Source: Ilex aquifolium
Taxonomy: Eukaryota > Streptophyta > Magnoliopsida > Aquifoliales > Aquifoliaceae
Reading direction: 5' to 3'
Assembly: GCA_951799425.1 (NCBI GenBank)
Contig: OX637393.1
Location: 33,533,244 to 33,597,243, forward strand
Length of the DNA stretch: 64,000 nt
How positions within the stretch are numbered: the stretch's first letter is position 1; each line of letters starts with the position of its first letter. The position numbers were made by a program, and so were the translations under genes. This document shows positions 46,802 to 58,794 of this stretch, in pieces. The notes beneath the pieces are model-generated. The model made no database searches. It worked only from the letters and a program-made list of their open reading frames with translations, and was not told where the DNA came from.

Positions 46802-47362
46802 TGACGAGCCCAGATTTAATTGGGTCGGGCCCAATTAATGAGCTAGGCCTAAATCAGCTAAAAGGAGGGTCAAGCCCTGTTCGCAAATTCGACCCAGTCC
46901 AAAAGTTCAAGGAGTCCATAAGGATTAGAGCACGTGGGGAGCAATTATCGGGATACTCCATCTCGAAGATCAAGGCAACCTTTTATGGCAATTACCTTTT
47001 GTAGACACCTGGAGAATTAGTACATTTGCCCTCAAATGCCGCCTTAACCAAGGTCATGTGCCTATAAATTGTAAATTCTCTCTCTACACACACATAGCTT
47101 TTCTCTCTCCTAGCTATTGTATCTCTCCAGGAGCTAACCATAGCTCTCTCCCCCGTTTACCTTACTTCATCAATAAAGACCCCCCGGCCACCGTTGTCGT
47201 TTCTCAGAGTGGAGTAGGTCACGTAGACCGAACTACTATATATCTGTGTGTTGACTCAATATTTACATTACTGTCATTGATTGCTTTATTTATTGTCCAT
47301 TAATTACACCTTATCACACACTCGACTGTTGATCTTGCACGAAACTATTTTTGGCATCATCA
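46802..47362 (+). mobile_element. LTR1 of array I
   Basis: Starts TGACGAGCCCAGATTTAA after a purine-rich tract (46781-46801) and ends GGCATCATCA. TATA box CTATAAAT at 47062-47069 and AATAAA at 47172-47177 fix the plus orientation. Confidence 0.88.
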
Positions 47363-47365
47363 GTT

Positions 47366-47383
47366 TGGCGCCGTCTGTGGGAA
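47366..47383 (+). other. Primer-binding site of array I
   Basis: TGGCGCCGTCTGTGGGAA, three bases after LTR1. A second copy lies at 51803-51820 after LTR2; LTR3 has none. This sequence is common after LTRs of Tat/Retand-type plant elements; I do not assign the tRNA. About 35 bp further (47420 and 51858) a short ATG frame MARTIRSMNHQ stops after some 12 codons, a likely relic of gag. Confidence 0.8.
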
Positions 47384-50300
47384 GTGATTTGATTCTCTCC
47401 TTATACTCTTTCTACCTCCAATGGCAAGAACAATCAGATCCATGAACCACCAAGCATAAGATGACCCGCCATATCATGACGAGGTCCCACCACCATCGGC
47501 GAAAAGTAGACACATGTGAAGTCTACTTTTTCACTAATTTTGGGGTTAAAAACTCAAATTCAAAGAGTAAGAAGCATTTTTTTGGGTAAATTTGTCGTCC
47601 AAACCGCCTTTGGCATTTGTATGTCGTAGATCTCGAAAAAAATACCCGAATTCAAATAAAAATTCGCCTCAAACGGACAACCGAGAGCAAAGTTATGGTT
47701 GTTCAAAGTTTTGCCCTTTTTCCATGGTTTTCTGATCCCAACGCGTACTCCCCTCTCCTGACTATGCCCAGGCCTCCCTAGCGTCGCCCAAATTAGCCCT
47801 GGCGTCACCCAGCCAGCTCCCACCTGGATTCGCCCAGCCAGCGCCCATACCTGGCGTCGTCCAGCTACCCAGCGCCTGTGTCGTCGCGATGTAGCCTCCT
47901 ATTTCGCTAGGATTAGAGGCCTCATGAGCATCGTCATTCAGCCCATACCCATCATGGGCGCCACCTAATGTCCCTTTTTCTCAACGTGTGACATAGTGGC
48001 CTCGCCTAAAGAGCCACTGGCATCGCTTGAGGAGCTAACGCCCTACACCAGCCAGTGCCCTTTGCCTGGCACCCCCTGCTTGCTCGCCCAGCCTGGCAGC
48101 TTGGCGTCACCCAACCAGGCAGCCTGGAGTAGTCTAGCCTGGCACTGCCAGCTACTGTTCTGTGCAGGAGTCGCCTAGCCTGCCTTGCTACTCGCCTGCA
48201 CCCCTGCCTTGCTGCTCGTCTGCGCCCCCACCTCGCTTGCGCCTCGTCCACGTAGCCTAGTCCATTGCCACCCATGGGCGTCGCCCACAACATCTTGCCA
48301 CCCACCCACAACGCCATGGGTGCTGCCTACAACATCCAGCAACTCGTCGCGAAGAACGGCGTTGTCGCCTAAACGATCTTCTTCCTTAGCATCGCTCAAG
48401 TAACCCGAGGCGCCGCCCAAGCGACCCAAGCCATCGCCCAAGTAACCCGAGGCATCGCCCAAACGACCCGAGACTTCATCCAAGCAACCCGAGAAAATCC
48501 CAACCGACTCGAGACAAAATCCATGCCACCCGAAGTAGCGCCTTCTCCGTCGGCGCCTGTACCCAGGGCGCCGCCGCCGACGAGGCCAGCCCCTCCCGCA
48601 TCGGCATTTCCCTCTCCGGCGTCTCCAGTGCCCAACGGCACCCACTTGTTACTTGACTAAGGATTAACTCGGGACCTAGAAACCTATTGAAACTCTACTC
48701 TGAGTATCAAGGAATGTTGATAAACAATGCCTCCTGGCGAGCACATCTCATCCTACAATCTAGGACTCAACATCCTAATACGACTCTACCTCGAATGTCT
48801 AGGGGATTGGTGATGAGGTTTATCCTTTCACAACCTGAAATTCAAGTCCATGTGGAACACCGTTTCCTATACCATTATAAATAAAGGTTCTGGATACCAT
48901 GTATGTTATGGAATTCTAGCCTATTCACCATCTACTTTTTCTTTGACTTGTTTACTAACTTAAGCATCGAAATCCCTTTGGCCGCCTCCGGCCATCGGTT
49001 CACCTAAATTTTCTCTTGTCTTGCAGGTTTACCAAAACTCCCCCGCCATCATCATCTTTGTTTGTACAAGGTGGTCGAAATCGAGAGGGCAGCAAGAATA
49101 AGAATCAACCTCTAAAACATCTGTTCTCTGGCCTCGCATGGATTGCAGTGTTGAACTGATCCTCGAGCTAATTGGAAACCTTGAATTCGACCAGGGAAGG
49201 CCCAGTGCCACCCATGGCTCACTGCCCAACAATGCTCTCATGCAAGCACCCTATATCTCCAGTCACCAAGAAGCTCGGCCTAATCCTGCCTCTGCTCTCA
49301 ATAAGTCTATATCTCCAGCTTCGCACTCTCTCGCAAGTCGCCAGAAAGATCGGCCTAATTTTTCCTCTGCTCCCAAGCAGCCTCAATATCCAGCTTAGCG
49401 CCTCTCTCACGAGTCGTTAAAAAGCTCGGCCTCACTCTACCTCTACTCTCATGCACGGGAGTCTCGGGAGTCTACACCGTCATGGGAGTTCTGGGAATCT
49501 ACACCACCACAGGAATCCCAGGAGGAAGTTTCACGCACCCCTGTGCTCGCCTGCTTAGTGCATAATGCCTCCACCCATCATGAGGCAAGCCCAGACACTA
49601 TCCCGAGAAAGCCCGACGTCTCGGAGACAACTCCACAGGCCTCGGGAGACCACACTCTGAGACTAGAGGCGCCCGAATCCTTTGTGCCTACTCTACGGGA
49701 GCCCTCTGCACCCTCGCTACCATCTACTGTACCATGTTGGAGGCTATACGTGGATGGTTCCTCCACCAGCAAGGACGGAGGCACATAACTAGTGTTGATC
49801 AGCCCTCATGGCACTCCACTCAAGTACACTGTCTCTCTCCACTTTGCAACAGCCAAGATGAATATGAGGCCCTCAAATCAGGCTTGAAGCTCGCACTGCC
49901 TGATAGCCTACAGTGACTCACAGCTGATAGTCAACCAAGTAAAGCGAGGGCTCCCCTAGGCGTCCGTACCCAGTGCCACAGCGCCTAGGCACCCATGCCA
50001 ACCAACACCCAGCGCCCCTCGTTGTCCTCGCCCAACGGCACCTACGTCTTAATCTCCAGCTTAGCGGCTCTCACGAGAGTTGCCAGAAAACTTGGCCTAT
50101 CTTTGCCTCTGCTCTCACGCAAGCAACCTATGTCTCCAGCTTAGCGGCTCTCACGAGAGTCACCAAAAGCTTGGCCTATCTCTGTTCTGCTCTCAAGCAA
50201 ACAGCCTATCTGTCCAGCTTAGCGGCTCTCACGAGAGTCGCCAAAAAGCTTAGCCTATCTCTGATTCGCTCTCAAGTAAGCAGCCTATGTCTCCAGCTTA

Positions 50301-51240
50301 GCGGCTCTCTCACGAACCACCAAAAGCTTGGCCTAATCCTAACTCTGCTCTGAAGCAGCCTTGGTCTCCTAGAAGCCTCTCTCGCGGGTCCCCAAAAGCT
50401 TGGTCTATCTCTACTCTACTCTCAAGAAGGCAACCTATGTCTCCAGCTTAGCGGCTCTCACGAGAGTCGCCAAAAGCTTGGCCTATCTCTGCTCTTCTCT
50501 ACTCTCAAGCAGGCAACCTATGTCTCCAGTTTAGCGGCTCTCTCACGAGTCACCAAAAGCTTGGCCTAATCCTAACTCTGCTCTGAAGCAGCCTTGGTCT
50601 CCTAGAAGCTCAGCCTAACTCAGCCTGTGCTTATACGCAAAACAGCCTCGTTCTCTAGAAGCTCGGCCTCCAGAGATAGTTATTGCTCTCTCTTGAGCCA
50701 ACCTCAACTGAAGCCTGGTGACTAGGTCTCTCCTCCACCAAGGCTCTCGACACCTCATTGAGTTTGAGAGTCCTCAAAAGTACAAAAAAGCCACAGCCAT
50801 CTGCAAATTTTTGAAATCCATAATGTCAGCATAACCAAGCACACATAACAGAGGGTTCCACATAACAGCAGGGTACCATAGCAAAGTCCTCTATCTCGGT
50901 ATCGATGATACCCTCAAGACCCCAAGAGCTAACATCCAAGGGTGCCACAAACCTCCAAAGCCTCTCCTTAGCCAAAATTCACATCCTACAGCAGGGACAT
51001 CAAACCATTGCTAGAAGCAGGATAATTATGTGAACCGCTGGGAGTATCAAACCTTGCCTTCCGAGAAGTAACAGGACCATCAGACCTCTGCTGGGAAGCA
51101 CTGGGGGCATCAGATCTCACCCCTTCTATGAGGAGGGGAAGCCACCATATGGAACAAGATATCTGTTCTACCCAAAGGAATGAGCTCACTCATGCCCTCA
51201 ACCCCCAATCACTGCTAGGGCTTGGGGCATGGGGGCCAAA
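47384..51240 (+). mobile_element. Internal region of unit 2, non-coding
   Basis: 3.9 kb without a gene. In order it holds a C-rich low-complexity region (47750-48330), the 21-bp minisatellite (48388-48520), a unique stretch (48650-49700), the RNase H fragment (49715-49930, with a TAA in the domain), the 79-bp array (50053-50560) and the purine-rich tract before LTR2. Confidence 0.8.
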
Positions 51241-51799
51241 TGACTAGCCCAGATTTAACTGGGCCAGGCCCAATTAATGAGCTAGGCCCAAATCAGCTAC
51301 AAGGAGGGTCAAACCCAGTTTACAAATTCGACCCAGTCCAAAAGTTCAAGGAGTCCATAAAGATTAGAGCACGTGGGGAGCAATTATCGGGATACTCCAT
51401 CTCGAAGATCAAGGCAACCTTTTATGGCAATTACCTTTTGTAGACACCTAGAGAATTAGTACATTTGCCCTCAAATGCCGCCTTAACCAAGGTCATGTGC
51501 CTATAAATTATAAATCCTCTCTCTACACACACATAGTTTTTCTCTCTCCAAGCTATTTTATCTCTCCTGGAGCTAACCACAGCTCTTTTCCCCATTTACC
51601 TTACTTCATCAATAAAGACTCCCCGGCCACCGTTGTCGTTTCAGAGTGGAGTAGGTCACGTGGACCGAACTACTATATATCTATGTTTTGACTCAATATT
51701 TACATTACTGCCATTTATTGCTTTATTTATTGTCCATTAATTACACCTTATCACACACTCGACTGTTAATCTTGCATGAGACTATTTTGTGCATCATCA
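51241..51799 (+). mobile_element. LTR2 of array I
   Basis: Starts TGACTAGCCCAGATTTAA and ends GTGCATCATCA; followed by the PBS at 51803-51820. Confidence 0.88.
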
Positions 51800-51820
51800 G
51801 TTTGGCGCCGTCTGTGGGAA

Positions 51821-54800
51821 GCGATTTGATTTTCTCCTTATAGTATTTCTACCGCCAATGGCAAGAACAATTAGATCCATGAACCACCAAGAATAAGATG
51901 ACCCGTCATATCATGACGAGGTCCCACCACCATCGGCGAAAAGTAGACACATGCGAAGTCTACTTTTTCACTAATTTTGGGGTTAAAATCTCAAATTCAA
52001 AGAGTAAGAAACATTTTTTGGGTAAATTTGTTGCCCAAAACGCCTTTGGAATTTGTATGTCGTAGATCCCGAAAAAAATACCCGAATTCAAAAAAAAATT
52101 CACCTCAAACGGACAACCGAGAGCAAAGTTGTGGGTGTTCAAAGTTTTGCCCTTTTCCATGGTTTTCTGATCCCGCGCGCTCCCCTCTCCTGACTATGCC
52201 CAGGCCTCCCTAGCGTCATCCAAATCAGCCCTGGCATCACCCAGCCAGCTCCCACCTGGAGTCGCCCAGCTACCCAGCGCCTGTGTCGTCGCGATGTAGC
52301 CTCCTATTTCGCTAGGATTAGAGGCCTTATGAGCATCGCCATTCAGCCCATACCCATCATGGGCGCCACCTAATGTCCCCTTTTCTCAACGTGTGACATG
52401 GTGGCCTCGCCTAAAGAGCCACTGGCGTCGCCTAAGGAGCCAACCCCCTACACCAGCCAGAGTCTTTTGCCTGGCGCCCCCTGCTTGCTCGCCCAGCCTG
52501 GTAGCCTGGCACCGCCAGCTACTGTCCTGTACAGGAGTCATCTAGCCTGCCTTACTGCTCGTCTGCGCCCCTACCTTACTGCTCGTCTGTGCCCCCACCT
52601 CGCTTGCGCCTCGCCCACGTAGCCTAGTCTATTGCCACCCATGGGCGCCGCCCACAACATCTTGCCACCCACCCTCACAGCCATGGGTGCCGCCTACAAC
52701 ATCCAGCAACTCGCCACGAAGAACGGCGTTGTCGCCCAACCGATCTTCTTCCTTGGCGTCGCCCAAGCAACCTGAACCGTCACCCAAGCGACCCGAGCCT
52801 TCGCCCAAGTAACCCGAGGCATCGCCCAAGCGACCTGAGACTTCGCCCAATCAACCCGAGAAAATCCCAACCGACCCAAGACGAAATCAATGCGACCCAA
52901 AGTAGCGCCTTCTCCGTCGACGCCTGTACCTAGGGCGCCACCGCCAACGAGACCAGCCCCTCCCTCTCCGGCGTCTCCAGCGCCCAGCAGCACCCACTTG
53001 TTACTTGGCTAAGGATTGACTTGGGACCTAGAAACCAATTGAAACTCTACTCTGAGTATCAAGGAATATAGATAAACAATGCCTCCTGGCGAGCACATCT
53101 CATCCTACAATCTAGGACTCAACCTCCTAATACGACTTTACCTCGAATGTCTAGCGGATTGGTGATGAGGTTTATCCTATCACAACCTGAAATTCAAGTC
53201 CATGTGGAACACAGTTTCCTATACCATTATAAATAAAGGTTCTGGATACCATGTATGTTATGGAATTCTAGCCTATTCACCATCTACTTTTTCTTCGACT
53301 TGTTTACTGACTTAAGCATCGAAGTCACTTTAGCCGCCTCCGGCCATCGGTTCACCTAGATTTTCTCTTGTCTTGCAGGTTTACCAAAACTCCCCCACCA
53401 TCATCATCTTTGTTTGTACAAGGTGGACGAAATCGAGCGGACAGCAAGAATAAGAATCAACCTCTAAAACATCTGTTCTCTGCCCTCGCATGGATTGCAG
53501 TGTTGAACTGATCCTCAAGCTAATTGGAATCCTTGAATTCGACCAGGGAAGGCCCAGTGCCACCCATGCCTCACTGCCCAACAGTGCTCTCATGCAAGCA
53601 CCCTATATCTCCAGTCGCCAGGAAGCTCGGCCTAATCCTGCTTCTGCTCTCAAGCAGTCTATATCTATAGTTTCGCACTCTCTCGCGAGTCGCTAGGAAG
53701 CTCAGCCTAATTTTACCTCTGCTCCCAAGCAGCCTCAATATCCAGTTTAGTGCCTCTCTCACAAGTCGTTAAAAAGCTCGGCCTCACTCTACCTCTACTC
53801 TCATGCACGGGAGTCTACACCGTCATGGGAGTTCTGGGAATCTACACCACCACAGGGATCCCAGGAGGAAGTGTCAGGCGCCCCTGCGCTCGCCTGCTCA
53901 GTCCATAATGCCTCCACCCACCATGAGGCAAGCCCAGACACTATCTCGAGAAAGCCCGACGTCTCGGAGACAGCTCCACAGGCCTCGAGAGACCACACTC
54001 CGAGACTAGAGACGCCCGAATCTTTTGTGCCTACTCTACGAGAGCCCTCTGCGCCCTCGCTACCATCTACTGTACCATGTTAGAGGCTATAAGTGGATGG
54101 GTCCTCCACCAGTGAGGACGGCGGCACAGAACTAGTGTTAATCAGCCCTCATGGCACTCCACTCAAGTACGTTGTCTCTCTCCACTTTGCAACATCCAAC
54201 AGCCAAGATGAAAATGAGGTCCTCAAATCAAGCTTGAAGCTCGCACTGCTTGATAGCCTACTGTGACTCACAGCTGATAGTCAACCAGGTAAATTGAGGG
54301 CTCCCCTAGGCGTCCGTACCTAGTGTTTTGGCGCCCGTGCCAACCAACACCCAGTGCCCCTCGTCGTCCTCGCCCAGCGGCGCCTGCATCTCAATCTCCA
54401 GCTTAGCGGCTCTCACGAGAGTCGCTAGAAAGCTTGGCCTATCTTTGCCTCTGCTCTCACGCAAGCAGCCTATGTCTCCAGCTTAGCGGCTCTCACGAGA
54501 GTCACCAAAAGCTTGGCCTATCACTATTATTCTCTCAAGCAGGCAGCCTATCTCTCCAGCTTAGCGGCTCTCACGAGAGTCGCCAAAAGCTTAGCCTATC
54601 TCTACTTCGCTCTCAAGCAAGCAACCTATGTCTCCAGCTTAGCGACTCTCTCGCGGGTCGCCAAAAGCTTGGTCAATCTCTACTCTGCTCTCAAGAAGGC
54701 AACATATGTCTCCAGCTTAGCGACTCTCACGAAAGTCGCCAAAAGCTTGGTCTATCTCTGCTCTGCTCTACTCTCAAACAGGCAACCCATGTCTCCAGTT

Positions 54801-55504
54801 TAACGGCTCTCTCACGAGTCACCAAAAGTTTGGCCTAATCCTAACTCTGCTCTGAAGCTGCCTTGGTCTCCTAGAAGCTCGGCCTAACTCAGCCTGTGCT
54901 TATACGCAAAACAGCCTCGTTCTCTAGAAGCTCGGCCTCAAGAGCTGTTGCTCTCTCTTGAGCTTACCTCAACTGCAGCCTGGTGCCCAGGTCTCTCCTC
55001 CACCAAGGCTCTCAACACCTCGTTGAGTTTGAGCGTCCTCAAAAGTACAAAAAATCCGCAGCCATCTGCAAATTTTAGAAAGCCAGAATGTCAGCATGAC
55101 CAAGCACACAGAATAGAGGGTTCCACGTAACAGCAGAGTACCATAGCAAATTCCTCTATCTCGGTGTCGATGATACCCTCAAGACCCCAAGAGCTAACAT
55201 CCAAGGGTGTCACAAACCTCCAAAGCCTCTCCTTAGCCAAAATTCACATCCTGCAGCAGGGACATCAGACCAATGCTAGATGCAGGATAATTATGTGAAC
55301 TGCTGGGAATATCAAACCTCGCCTTCCGAGAAGTAGCAGGACCATCAGACCTCAGCTGGAAAGCACTGGGGGCATCAGATCTCACCCCTTCTAAGAGGAG
55401 GGTAAGCCACCATATGGAACAAGATATTTGTTCTACCCAAAGGAAGGAGCTCATTCATGCCTTCAACCCCCAATCACTGCTAGGGCTTGGGCATGGGGGG
55501 CAAA
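51821..55504 (+). mobile_element. Internal region of unit 3, non-coding
   Basis: Same order as unit 2: C-rich region (52190-52690), 21-bp minisatellite (52760-52890), unique stretch, RNase H fragment (54060-54280, with a TAG or frameshift and a premature TGA), 79-bp array (54390-54830) and purine-rich tract. No gene is intact. Confidence 0.8.
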
Positions 55505-56104
55505 TGACGAGCCCAGATTTAACTGGGTCAGGCCCAATTAATGAGCTAGGCCCAAATCAGCTACAAGGCGGGTCAAGCCCAGTTCGCAAATCTGACCCAG
55601 TCCAAAAGTTCAAGGAGTCTATAAGGATTAGAGCACGTGAGAAGCAATTATCGGAATACTCCCTCTCGAAGATCAAGGCAAATTTTTATGGCAATTACCT
55701 TTTGTAGACACCTAGAGAATTAGTACATTTGCCCTCAAGTCACCACCTTAACCAATGTCATGTGCCTATAAATTGTAAGTCCTCTCTACATGAGAGGACA
55801 CATTGAGCTTTACCTCTACACCTCTCTACACACGCATAGTTTTTCTCTCTCCTAGCTATTGTATCTCTCCCGGAGCTAACCATAGCTCTCTCCCCCATTT
55901 ACCTTACTTCATCAATAAAGACCCCTCGGCAACCGTTGCCATTTCTCATAGTGGAGTAGGTCACCCAGACCGAACCACTATATATTTGTGTGTTGACTCA
56001 ATATTTACATTACTGTCATTGATTGCTTTATTTATTGTCCATTAATTACAACTTATCACACATTCGACTGTTGATCTTGCACGAGACTATTTTGTGCATC
56101 ATCA
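55505..56104 (+). mobile_element. LTR3 of array I
   Basis: Starts TGACGAGCCCAGATTTAA and ends GTGCATCATCA, with no PBS after it, so it is the terminal 3' LTR. It is about 40 bp longer than the others because of extra sequence around 55790-55830 (near ACATGAGAGGACACATTGAG). Confidence 0.88.
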
Positions 56105-56850
56105 CTTAGAATGCAAAGAAAAAAAAAATCTTTGGAAGTTATTTGAAAGAGTTGAATTTGGAAAACAGTAAATTTGATTTTAAAACAATATTTGAAAATA
56201 CTAAAACATCGGGGATACTTTTAAATTCCACATAGTAATTATTTATGATCCGATTTTCGAACTCAATTGAGAATCAGTTGGGGAATGATCACAATCGGAA
56301 TATTTAGCAGTGATTATATTGAAAACATAAAAAGTATAATTGAAAATTTATCTGAATAAATATTGGTATTTATTTGTAGATTACAAGCATTCATCGTATC
56401 CAGAGTCTACGATGAATAAACCTTTCTAACAAATAAACCATAATTTTATAACAAATAAGAAATCAACCATTTTATAAAAATTCTAACTAATTAATTCAAG
56501 CATAGAAAGTCAGTTATTTGACTCGCAAGGAATCTCAAGTATTCAATATATATGGCACAACTAATTAAGAAATTATACAAAACAAAAACTTTATTAAAAG
56601 ACATGAATTAAATTAAATGAATAAATCATATATTTAAAGAACATTGGATCAAAAACAATATTGTGTTTTATTGAAAGTATATCCCCTAGCTTTAGTTGGG
56701 GACTTTAGCAATCCATAGACATGAAAAAAATAATGAAAAATGTAGAAGATGAGATATAGAATTTTCCCCTCTCAAAAGAAAGAACTTATATTTATACTAG
56801 GAAGGCTAAGATTGGCCTTGGAACAAATCCTAGCCAAAAAAATGAGTAAA
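56105..56850 (-). mobile_element. Inverted, diverged relative of LTR E
   Basis: On the minus strand this resembles 44900-45450 of LTR E. Shared blocks, in plus-strand form here, include TTCAAGCATAGAAAGTCAGT, ACTCGCAAGGAATCTCAAG and CCCCTAGCTTTAG. Ends are not clear and no target duplication was identified. No coding sequence is visible. Confidence 0.65.
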
Positions 56851-58794
56851 TTTAGGTCAAACATTACTGCAATTGTGTCGAATCATGATCCTTGAAGGTT
56901 ATGGATTTTACAAACCATTGCCTAAAAAAGAGTTCATATCTCCGATCAACCCGCTGATAAGAGCAAGGGGAAAACATTACTGGTTCAAGTTCATGATGGT
57001 GATATTGATGCATGAAGCACTGAACATCAATGCTTTCTCGAAGAAAATTGATTAAAAAAATTCAAAGTTCTTTCACCCCGCGAGAGCATGGACAGCTTTG
57101 AAAAATGATGAACAGTCCAACAAAATCTGAATACATAAACGGCACACAGTCGACTGTACTCTTGGTTGTCCGATAACTCCCAGCAGATGCCCTGCTTTGG
57201 AAGCTTGGTTTGATACAACGAGAGGACGTCATCTTCTATGGATGTTATAAGAAAGACATGTCCTGGAAAGCATATCCAATCTTACAGAGTGTACTATGAT
57301 TCTACAAAATGCCATACAAACCAACCATCCTGCAACTATGGTTCGAAGGAAGAGACATCTTAGCATGCACAATCTCAGTGAATACTTAACAAAATTATGC
57401 ATCCACAATGAAGAGAGAAATAGAAACCTTTGAACAATGTGACAACTTAACATTGGAGCCATTGCAGTACCAAATCAAAAGGCAAATAGGTTGATATTCG
57501 ACACTTTCAAAATCCAGCCAAGATCTCATATGGACATAAAGCTATACGAAAACTGTAGGTATCATCTTATAGGAACTGTCACTGAAGAAATGCATCACAT
57601 CTCTTTCTATAATGTCCTGTAGGTATCCTGATATGGAAAATATTTTGAAAATTTTCCAGATAAAACTTCATATCAGATAATCCTAAATCACGCAACAACG
57701 AATGCTTTGAACATTTCTTTCTGTCCTTATGGAAGCTCCACCATTGCTCAATACCAAGATTTCACAAAGCGGCCCAACAACTCATTTTAGCTTATCATTT
57801 GCTTATTCGATAAGGAATGGACACAACTCGAATAGCATTTCGATATGGAGTACGAAAATGAACCAACACTTTTAGTACTCACCCTCTAGTGCAAGTTTAT
57901 ACATAAACAACAAAGAATAAAAACTTGCGAAAATTGGAACCAAGGATAATATGGCAATCTATTTTGCCAATATCGTCAGGTGCAAACTTATTGGGTTATT
58001 AAGGACATATGATGTGTAATATTTGGTTAGTAGGTCTAATAGTCTGTTTTTTTTTAATATTATTTCCTATTCTGCCCTCATGCAATCTGTTGCCCAAGGC
58101 TTCTGATCACCACCATGCACCGCTTGTTCCTCCATTAGCACCATCGGGAGAGAGTGAGAGAGAGAGGGGGGGAGAGAGGATTTTGGGTTTTCTCCATCGA
58201 ATTATCGCTTGAAATGAATTGCTTTGAGTGGGGCTTGTTTAAGTATTCTTCGAATCATTACCAATGGGATTCCAGAAGGTTCTTATAGACGGCTCGCTTT
58301 TTCTTGCTGGTTTAGACATCTATTGATTTGAAGATGCAATTCCCAACACTCCTTGAGTAGAAAAATTGGATTTCAGGGTTTCTTTTGGAAGGCTGCTAGA
58401 ATAGATAGCTATTGATTTGTGATGCTCCAACATTATTTGGATGTGAGAGGATTCTAAATTTTGTGCCTTGTAGGTGTGTAATCTTGTTATAGCTAAGTGT
58501 TATTTTTGGAAACTTCATATACAATCTCTCTATGAATTTGATATTAAATCATCAGAGGCAGTCATGTGGATAGTTTTGCATCGTAATGGATAATGAATGC
58601 CCATGGCATTCTTCAATTTATATGTTATGTCCAAATGGTGTTCGTTTAAATGCATGAGCTAAGGGTTTTATTACTTTTTGTGCAAAATTTTTTTAGATCT
58701 CCACTTTTACTTGGTTGTTTTGATACATTGATCTTGAATATGTCCTGATATAGATGCAAAAAATGTGTTTTTTTTTTGTTTAAACTTATGAACC
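56851..58794. other. Unassigned intergenic DNA
   Basis: No convincing gene, RNA or transposon end. A GA-rich microsatellite lies at about 58147-58181. The longest frames are under 80 codons and show no recognisable domain. Confidence 0.5.

Larger units (their letters stand above)
43047..56104 (+). mobile_element. Tandem array of non-autonomous Tat/Retand-like element I
   Basis: Three directly repeated units: truncated internal 1 (43047-46801), LTR1 (46802-47362), internal 2 (47363-51240), LTR2 (51241-51799), internal 3 (51800-55504) and LTR3 (55505-56104). LTR start-to-start distances are 4,439 and 4,264 bp. Each LTR serves both neighbours. The primer sites and the additional RNase H remnant fit the Tat/Retand branch. 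No gag, RT or integrase is visible, so the unit is non-autonomous. The 20 bases 43028-43046 between LTR D and the array are unassigned. Confidence 0.88.

Noticed and set aside
57000-57500. Possible gene remnant between 57.0 and 57.5 kb
   Set aside because: Three frames of about 60-77 codons exist, but I found no motif, splice structure or family resemblance to support any of them.
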